Assembly (NCBI GenBank): GCA_963820775.1
Contig: CAWGBF010000008.1
Span: 372,001 to 436,000 of the forward strand
Reading direction: 5' to 3'
Source: Roseiarcus sp963820775
GTDB lineage: Bacteria > Pseudomonadota > Alphaproteobacteria > Rhizobiales > Beijerinckiaceae
DNA length: 64,000 bases
A program made the position numbers and the translations under genes. The stretch's first letter is position 1; each line of letters begins with the position of its first letter. Below the pieces are notes generated by a model that did not search any database, was not told the DNA's origin, and worked only from the letters and a program-made list of their open reading frames with translations. Shown here in pieces: positions 59,468-64,000 of this stretch.

Positions 59468-62463
59468 GCCAGCGGTTTCGTCTCACCGGCGTCGGTTCGA
59501 TCGACCGTTCGCGTCCTCTCATCTTCACCTTCGACGGCCTTGATTACCAGGGCTACGCCGGCGACACGCTTGCTTCCGCGCTCATCGCCAATGGCGTGCA
59601 TCTGGTTGGGCGCTCGTTCAAATATCACCGGCCGCGAGGAATCTTGAGCGCCGGCGCCGAAGAGCCGAACGCGCTTGTCAGCGTCGCGCGCGGACCTGGC
59701 CGCTTCACCCCCAATCTGCGCGCGACCCAGATCGAGCTCATTGAGGGCCTCGTCGCCACGAGTCAGAACCGCTGGCCGTCGCTCAAATTCGACTTGGGCG
59801 CCGTCAACGACCTGTTCTCGCCTCTGTTCGGCGCCGGCTTCTACTATAAGACCTTCATGGGCCCGAACCTGCTCGGCAAGAACTGGGCGTGGACCCGCGT
59901 CTATGAGCCCATGATCCGCCGCGCCGCGGGCCTTGGCTTAGCCCCGCGCGAGCCCGACCCAGATCGCTATACGCGCACCTTCGATCATTGCGACGTGCTG
60001 ATTCTAGGCGGAGGGCCGGCGGGTCTCGCGGCGGCGCTCGCCGCAAGCGAAAGCGGCGCGCGGGTCGTTCTCTGCGACGAAAATCCTATGCTTGGCGGCT
60101 CGCTCCTTGCCGACGGTGAGGCCGAAGTCGATGGAAAAAGCGCGCTGAAATGGCTCGAGGACATGGTCGCCGCGTTGCGGTCGTCGCCCAACGTGCGATT
60201 GATGACGCGCACCCAGGCGTTCGGTTATTACGCGCAGAATTTCATCGGGCTCAACGTGCGCGTTGCCGAGGCCGACCTCATCGCAGATCCGGATCTGCCG
60301 CGCGAGCGGCTGTGGCAGATGCGCGCGCGTGAGGTGGTGCTGGCGACCGGCGCGATCGAGCGCCCTCTCGTCTTTCCGAACAATGACCGGCCGGGCGTGA
60401 TGCTCGCCGATTCCGCGCGGCGCTATTGCGGTCAATATGGCGTCAAGGTCGGCGACTGCGTCGTTATCGCGACGACGCACAATAGCGCTTACCGGGCCGC
60501 GCACGAGCTCAAGAAGGCGGGCGTCAGCGTCGCGCTGATCGCCGATCTTCGCCCTGAGGCCAAAGGGCCGTTGGCGGATTCCGCCCGGGCCGCGGGCATC
60601 GAGGTGGCCGCCGGCGCCGAAATTACCGGCGTCGATGGCCGTCTTCGGGTCAGCGCGGTGCGGTTGGACGTCTCCGGTGGAAGGCGAACCGTCGCCTGCG
60701 ACGCGCTCCTGATGTCGGGCGGTTGGACGCCCTCGGTGCATCTCTTCTCGCAATCGCGCGGCAAGCTTGTCTTCGACGAAGCGCTGCAGCTCTTCAAGCC
60801 CGGAGCGTCGGCTCAACGCGAGCGGTCAGCCGGCGCCTGCAACGCGACTTTCGATCTTGCCGGCGCGCTAGCGGAAGGCGACGCGGCCGGGCGCGCAGCG
60901 GCGACAGCGGCCGGGTTCGTCGCGCAAGATGCGCGAACCTACTCGGTCAGCGACGGTCTTCCGGCCTTCGGTGCCTCACCTGCTCTTCCACCCACCCTCA
61001 CGGATCGTCGCGCGAAGGCGTTCGTCGATTTCCAGAACGACGTTTGCGCCAAGGACGTGAGCTTGGCGGTCCAGGAGGGCATGCGCTCGATCGAGCACAT
61101 CAAGCGCTACACCACGACTGGCATGGCGACCGACCAGGGCAAGCTTTCGAACATGAACGCGCTCGCGATCGCCGCCGCAGCGCTCAAGAAGCCGATCCCC
61201 GAGGTGGGTCTCACCACCTTCCGCCCGCCCTATACGCCGGTGACCTTCGGCGCGTTCGCCGGCCCCGCGCGTGGCGACCTGTTCGATCCCATCCGCCGCA
61301 CGCCCATTCACGACTGGGCGGCTGAAAACGGCGCCGCGTTCGAGGATGTGAGCCAATGGAAACGCGCCTGGTATTTTCCGCGCGCCGGCGAGTCCATGGC
61401 CGACGCGGTCGCGCGCGAATGCCGCACGACTCGCGCCAGCGTTGGGCTGTTCGACGCCACCACGCTCGGCAAGATCGAGGTCGTCGGCCCCGACGCAGCG
61501 ACGTTTCTCGAACGCATGTACGCCAACGCCTTCCAGAAGCTCGAGGTCGGGCGCTGCCGCTACGGCCTCATGCTAGGCGAGGCCGGTTTCCTCATGGACG
61601 ATGGCGTCATCGCGCGCTTGAAACCCGACCGCTTCCACGTGACGACGACGACCGGCGGCGCTCCGCGCGTGCTCGCGCATATGGAAGACTATCTTCAGAC
61701 CGAGTTCACTGATCTTAAGGTCTGGCTCACGTCGACCACCGAACAATGGGCGACGATCGCCGTGCAGGGGCCACGCGCAAGAGAGACAATATCGCCCCTT
61801 GTTGAGGGCGTCGATCTCGCCGGCGACGCATTTCCGCATATGAGCCTGCGCGAGGCGCGCGTCTGCGGCGTTCCGACGCGACTCATGCGGGTGAGCTTCA
61901 CCGGCGAACTCGGCTACGAGATCAACGCGCCTTCGCATTTCGGTCGCGCCGTCTGGGAGGCGGTGTGGCGTGAGGTTCAGAAGCACGGAGGCTGCGCTTA
62001 CGGCACGGAGGCGATGCATGTGATGCGGGCCGAGAAGGGCTACGTGATCGTCGGTCAGGAGACCGACGGCACGGTGACGCTCGCCGACCTCGGCCTCGAC
62101 GGAGTGATCGGAAAGACCAAAAAGGATTTCGTCGGTAAGCGCTCGCTTGCGCGCCCCGACATGCTGGCGGAGAATCGCAAGCAGCTGGTCGGGCTTCTCA
62201 CCGACAATCCCGCGATCGCGCTCGAAGAGGGCGCACAGGTGACGGAAAGCGCGACCCCGCCAACCGGCTCCTCCGCGCTCGGCCATGTCACCTCGTCTTA
62301 CCGCAGCGAAGCTGTCGGCCGTCCGATTGCGCTCGCCCTAGTCGCTGCGGGATGGTCGCGCATTGGCGCCAAGCTCCATGTCCCGATGCCCGGCGGCGCA
62401 ATTGGCGTGACGGTCGTGGGCCCGGTTTTCTATGACAAAGCAGGAGCGCGCCTCAATGGCTGA
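59464..62463 (+). CDS. soxA: Sarcosine oxidase alpha subunit
   Basis: 999 aa, full length and intact. N-terminal ferredoxin-like segment FTFDGLDYQGYAGDTLASAL (about 19-38), dinucleotide motif CDVLILGGGPAGLAAALAAS near 177, second NAD-type region GDCVVIATTHNSAYRAAHEL, and the C-terminal GcvT-like folate domain from about 620: YFPRAGESMADAVARECRTT, VGLFDATTLGKIEVVGPDAA, TGELGYEINAPSHFGRAVWE and EKGYVIVGQETDGTVTLADL. Binds NAD+ and tetrahydrofolate so the formaldehyde unit is captured as methylene-THF. Overlaps soxD and soxG. Confidence 0.96.
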   Translation: MSQRFRLTGVGSIDRSRPLIFTFDGLDYQGYAGDTLASALIANGVHLVGRSFKYHRPRGILSAGAEEPNALVSVARGPGRFTPNLRATQIELIEGLVATSQNRWPSLKFDLGAVNDLFSPLFGAGFYYKTFMGPNLLGKNWAWTRVYEPMIRRAAGLGLAPREPDPDRYTRTFDHCDVLILGGGPAGLAAALAASESGARVVLCDENPMLGGSLLADGEAEVDGKSALKWLEDMVAALRSSPNVRLMTRTQAFGYYAQNFIGLNVRVAEADLIADPDLPRERLWQMRAREVVLATGAIERPLVFPNNDRPGVMLADSARRYCGQYGVKVGDCVVIATTHNSAYRAAHELKKAGVSVALIADLRPEAKGPLADSARAAGIEVAAGAEITGVDGRLRVSAVRLDVSGGRRTVACDALLMSGGWTPSVHLFSQSRGKLVFDEALQLFKPGASAQRERSAGACNATFDLAGALAEGDAAGRAAATAAGFVAQDARTYSVSDGLPAFGASPALPPTLTDRRAKAFVDFQNDVCAKDVSLAVQEGMRSIEHIKRYTTTGMATDQGKLSNMNALAIAAAALKKPIPEVGLTTFRPPYTPVTFGAFAGPARGDLFDPIRRTPIHDWAAENGAAFEDVSQWKRAWYFPRAGESMADAVARECRTTRASVGLFDATTLGKIEVVGPDAATFLERMYANAFQKLEVGRCRYGLMLGEAGFLMDDGVIARLKPDRFHVTTTTGGAPRVLAHMEDYLQTEFTDLKVWLTSTTEQWATIAVQGPRARETISPLVEGVDLAGDAFPHMSLREARVCGVPTRLMRVSFTGELGYEINAPSHFGRAVWEAVWREVQKHGGCAYGTEAMHVMRAEKGYVIVGQETDGTVTLADLGLDGVIGKTKKDFVGKRSLARPDMLAENRKQLVGLLTDNPAIALEEGAQVTESATPPTGSSALGHVTSSYRSEAVGRPIALALVAAGWSRIGAKLHVPMPGGAIGVTVVGPVFYDKAGARLNG

Positions 62464-63025
62464 CGCCGCGCTTGAAGTCCGCTCGCCGCTTGCGGGCCTC
62501 GCTCTTCCGACAGGGCCGCGCTTCGCGTTGGCGGAGGCGCCGGCGGCTGGGCGGTTCATTCTGCGCGGGGGCGAGGCGGTGCGCGTCGCCTGCGGGATGG
62601 TGTTCGGCGTTGAGCCGCCTTCTGCGCTCGGCCCGGCGGGCGAGGGCGCAGGGCGCAGGGCGCTGTGGCTCGGACCCGACGAATGGCTGTTGATCGCGGA
62701 CGGCGCCGAAACCGCAGATATCGGCGACGTGCTGGAGTCGGTGCTGGACGGCACGGCCCACAGCCTCGTGGACGTCTCCCATCGCCAGATCGGCCTGATC
62801 GCTAGCGGGCCCGCCGCGGCGCGCGTCCTCAACGCCGGCTGCCCGCTCGATCTCGATCTTCACGTGTTTCCGGTCGGATTCGCAACGCGCACTGTGTTCG
62901 ACAAAGTGGAGATTGTGCTGTGGCGCCGCGCGGCCACGGCCTTCCATATCGAAGTCTGGCGATCGTTTGCGCCCTGGCTCGTGGGCTCGCTCGCCGAAGC
63001 CGCGCGCGGCGCGCCGCAGTGGTGA
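62456..63025 (+). CDS. soxG: Sarcosine oxidase gamma subunit
   Basis: 189 aa from ATG 62456, 8 nt inside the end of soxA, with AGGAGCG 7 nt upstream. LALPTGPRFALAEAPAAGRF ILRG at the start, ALWLGPDEWLLIADGAETAD in the middle, SLVDVSHRQIGLIASGPAAA RVLNAGCPLDLDLHVF and the end EIVLWRRAATAFHIEVWRSF APWLVGSL are the family landmarks. A GcvT-like accessory subunit needed for assembly of the heterotetramer. Completes soxBDAG. No glyA, purU or folD neighbour is in the window. Confidence 0.93.
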   Translation: MADAALEVRSPLAGLALPTGPRFALAEAPAAGRFILRGGEAVRVACGMVFGVEPPSALGPAGEGAGRRALWLGPDEWLLIADGAETADIGDVLESVLDGTAHSLVDVSHRQIGLIASGPAAARVLNAGCPLDLDLHVFPVGFATRTVFDKVEIVLWRRAATAFHIEVWRSFAPWLVGSLAEAARGAPQW

Positions 63026-63058
63026 GACGTTCGTTTAGGGCATTGCGCATTGAGGCGG

Positions 63059-63152
63059 AATCGTCGTTGCGAGGAGCGGAGCGACGAAGCAATCCAGCGA
63101 ACGAAGGGCGCCCTGCGTTCCCCTGGATCGCGTCGCTTCCCTCGCGAAGACG
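63059..63152. repeat. Palindromic intergenic repeat, family A copy 4
   Basis: TCGTTGCGAGGAGCGGAGCG, then ACGAAGCAATCCAGCGAACG and CCCTGGATCGCGTCGCTTCC match family A at 37855. Lies between convergent soxG and an SDR gene. Confidence 0.8.
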
Positions 63153-63181
63153 GCGACGGCGCCGTCTAAACGCGCTGTGTT

Positions 63182-63781
63182 TTAGACCTTAGCTGCCGGG
63201 ACCACCGAACCCGTTGCACCCTCGCGAAACTGCCGGACGGTGATCTTGGCCACTTGGGCCGCAGGAATTCCGCCCGACGGATTGCGGCCCATGGCCTGCA
63301 ACGTCTCCGAAACCCATCCCGGCGAAACGGCGTTGACCCGAACGGAAATCAACGGCTCCGCAGCCGCCGCGCGGACAAAAGCCTCGAGGGCGTCGTTGAC
63401 CGTGGTGATGACCGCGGTGCCGGGAGTCGGATATTGCGCCGCAAGACCAGTGGTGAGGGTGATCGCTCCGCCGGGCTGGACGGACTTCGCTCCGTAGCGG
63501 ACGACGTTGACCTGGCCCAGCAACTTGTTGGCGAGCGAGAACGTCCAGTCCTCGTCGGTCAGTTGGTCCCACGGCTTGTAGCGCGCCGCTCCACCGGTGC
63601 AGACGATCCCGTCGACTGTCCCGATCCGAGCAAAGAGCGCGGCAAGCGATTTCGGATCCGAGATGTCGACGCGTTCGTCCGAACTGCGCGACGCGCGGAT
63701 GCACTCGCTCTCGCCCAGCTCTTTGACGACTTCTCTGCCAATAAGCCCCGCGGCCCCAATGACGAGTATCTTGCTCAACAC
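63182..63781 (-). CDS. Short-chain dehydrogenase, atypical (no YxxxK)
   Basis: About 199 aa. A ribosome site AAGGAG (63785-63790) precedes GTG 63781 and TTG 63778, either of which gives the usual start LSKILVIGAAGLIGREVVKE with the NADP-binding GxxGxxG. Later VDGIVCTGGAARYKPWDQLT, GGAITLTTGLAAQYPTPGTA and SVRVNAVSPGWVSETLQAMG. The classical catalytic Tyr-x-x-x-Lys is absent, as in a known subgroup of small SDR-like proteins (YbdK/SCO-type, annotated short chain dehydrogenase). Substrate unknown. An upstream ATG 63793 overlaps the ribosome site. Confidence 0.82.
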   Translation of the reverse strand: MLSKILVIGAAGLIGREVVKELGESECIRASRSSDERVDISDPKSLAALFARIGTVDGIVCTGGAARYKPWDQLTDEDWTFSLANKLLGQVNVVRYGAKSVQPGGAITLTTGLAAQYPTPGTAVITTVNDALEAFVRAAAAEPLISVRVNAVSPGWVSETLQAMGRNPSGGIPAAQVAKITVRQFREGATGSVVPAAKV

Positions 63782-63875
63782 GTTCTCCTTCATGGACCTG
63801 TGCGCCCCAGGATGAAGGCGCTTAGGCCAGATCGCAAGTCGCACATTCGCGCCTGTGAAGATGTGAAGCCGTCGT

Positions 63876-64000
63876 CTATGCGGTCAGGACAACGCGGCCG
63901 CGAATGCGTCCGGCGCGCAGATCGTCCAGCGATTGTTGCGCCGTCTCGAGCGCCCTCATCTCAATCGGCGCCGGCTTGACCTTGCCCTCCCTCGCCAGCG
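63876..64000 (-). CDS. Zinc-type alcohol dehydrogenase family, 3' end only
   Basis: Only the last 41 codons are inside the window: LAREGKVKPAPIEMRALETA QQSLDDLRAGRIRGRVVLTA, TAG at 63876. This is the standard C-terminal pattern of medium-chain zinc-dependent alcohol dehydrogenases (AdhP-like). The rest lies beyond 64000. Same strand as the SDR gene, 95 bp upstream of it, so possibly in one transcript. Confidence 0.72.
   Translation of the reverse strand, partial: LAREGKVKPAPIEMRALETAQQSLDDLRAGRIRGRVVLTA

Overview
The window looks like chromosome of a GC-rich alphaproteobacterium, most likely Hyphomicrobiales (Rhizobiales; a Beijerinckiaceae/Methylocystaceae/Bradyrhizobiaceae-type genome). 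Supporting signs are the CcmI-E-F-H heme ligation operon, BtaA/BtaB betaine-lipid synthesis, an intracellular PHA depolymerase, a SUV3-type RNA helicase followed by an S4 protein, tRNAs with encoded CCA, and families of short palindromic intergenic repeats. The exact genus cannot be named from the sequence alone.

Layout. 1-7.2 kb: a tiny Cys-rich secreted peptide gene broken by an in-frame amber codon, then gph-ymdB-fau behind a candidate 6S RNA, a DUF445 membrane protein, btaA-btaB with a PhoB-box-like site, and a LysR regulator. 7.5-10.7 kb: frameshifted SDR, frameshifted ubiA, a small secreted protein, glucokinase. 10.8-19.3 kb: accessory block. It holds a C5-methyltransferase / GIY-YIG / Vsr restriction-modification cassette, an IS481 copy split by an IS110 copy, and a low-GC unit of about 3.0 kb bounded by 22-bp inverted repeats. 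That unit carries a leaderless winged-helix gene, a two-TM protein, a decayed IS1595 transposase, an XRE regulator and a tRNA-like remnant. 19.4-26.1 kb: PEP-CTERM surface protein, OxlT-type transporter, tRNA-Ser, hemC, class I aldolase and a GST stub. 26.1-36 kb: dienelactone hydrolase, SMP-30 lactonase, helicase/S4, tRNA-Arg, GYD protein, tam, nnrU, IlvD/Edd dehydratase, vapBC. 35.7-43.8 kb: GNAT, PEP mutase-like enzyme, tusA, mobA, L,D-transpeptidase, moaA, grxD, phaZ. 43.8-51.4 kb: transglutaminase/DUF2126 protein, RluA-type synthase, ftsY-yciB, hydrolase, DUF2000. 51.5-56.1 kb: ccmIEFH. 56.3-64 kb: 3-hydroxyacyl-CoA dehydrogenase, soxBDAG sarcosine oxidase, SDR, and the 3' end of a zinc alcohol dehydrogenase.

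Functional links: ccm genes for c-type cytochromes; mobA/moaA for molybdenum cofactor; btaAB for phosphorus-free lipid under phosphate limitation; soxBDAG for one-carbon release from sarcosine; fba, glk, the lactonase and the IlvD/Edd dehydratase for sugar handling.

A striking overall feature is that at least a dozen recognisable genes (SDR, ubiA, hemC, tam, phaZ, an esterase, DUF2000, hydroxyacyl-CoA dehydrogenase, XRE, all three transposases) carry small indels, several in homopolymers, while other long genes (999, 1142, 855 codons) are intact. Because essential hemC is among them, part of this is probably sequencing error; the IS copies and the SDR, which has also lost its catalytic lysine, look truly decayed. 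No CRISPR array, prophage or obvious complete novel defence system was seen; the best candidates for undescribed biology are the 16.2-19.2 kb unit and the six-cysteine peptide at the start.
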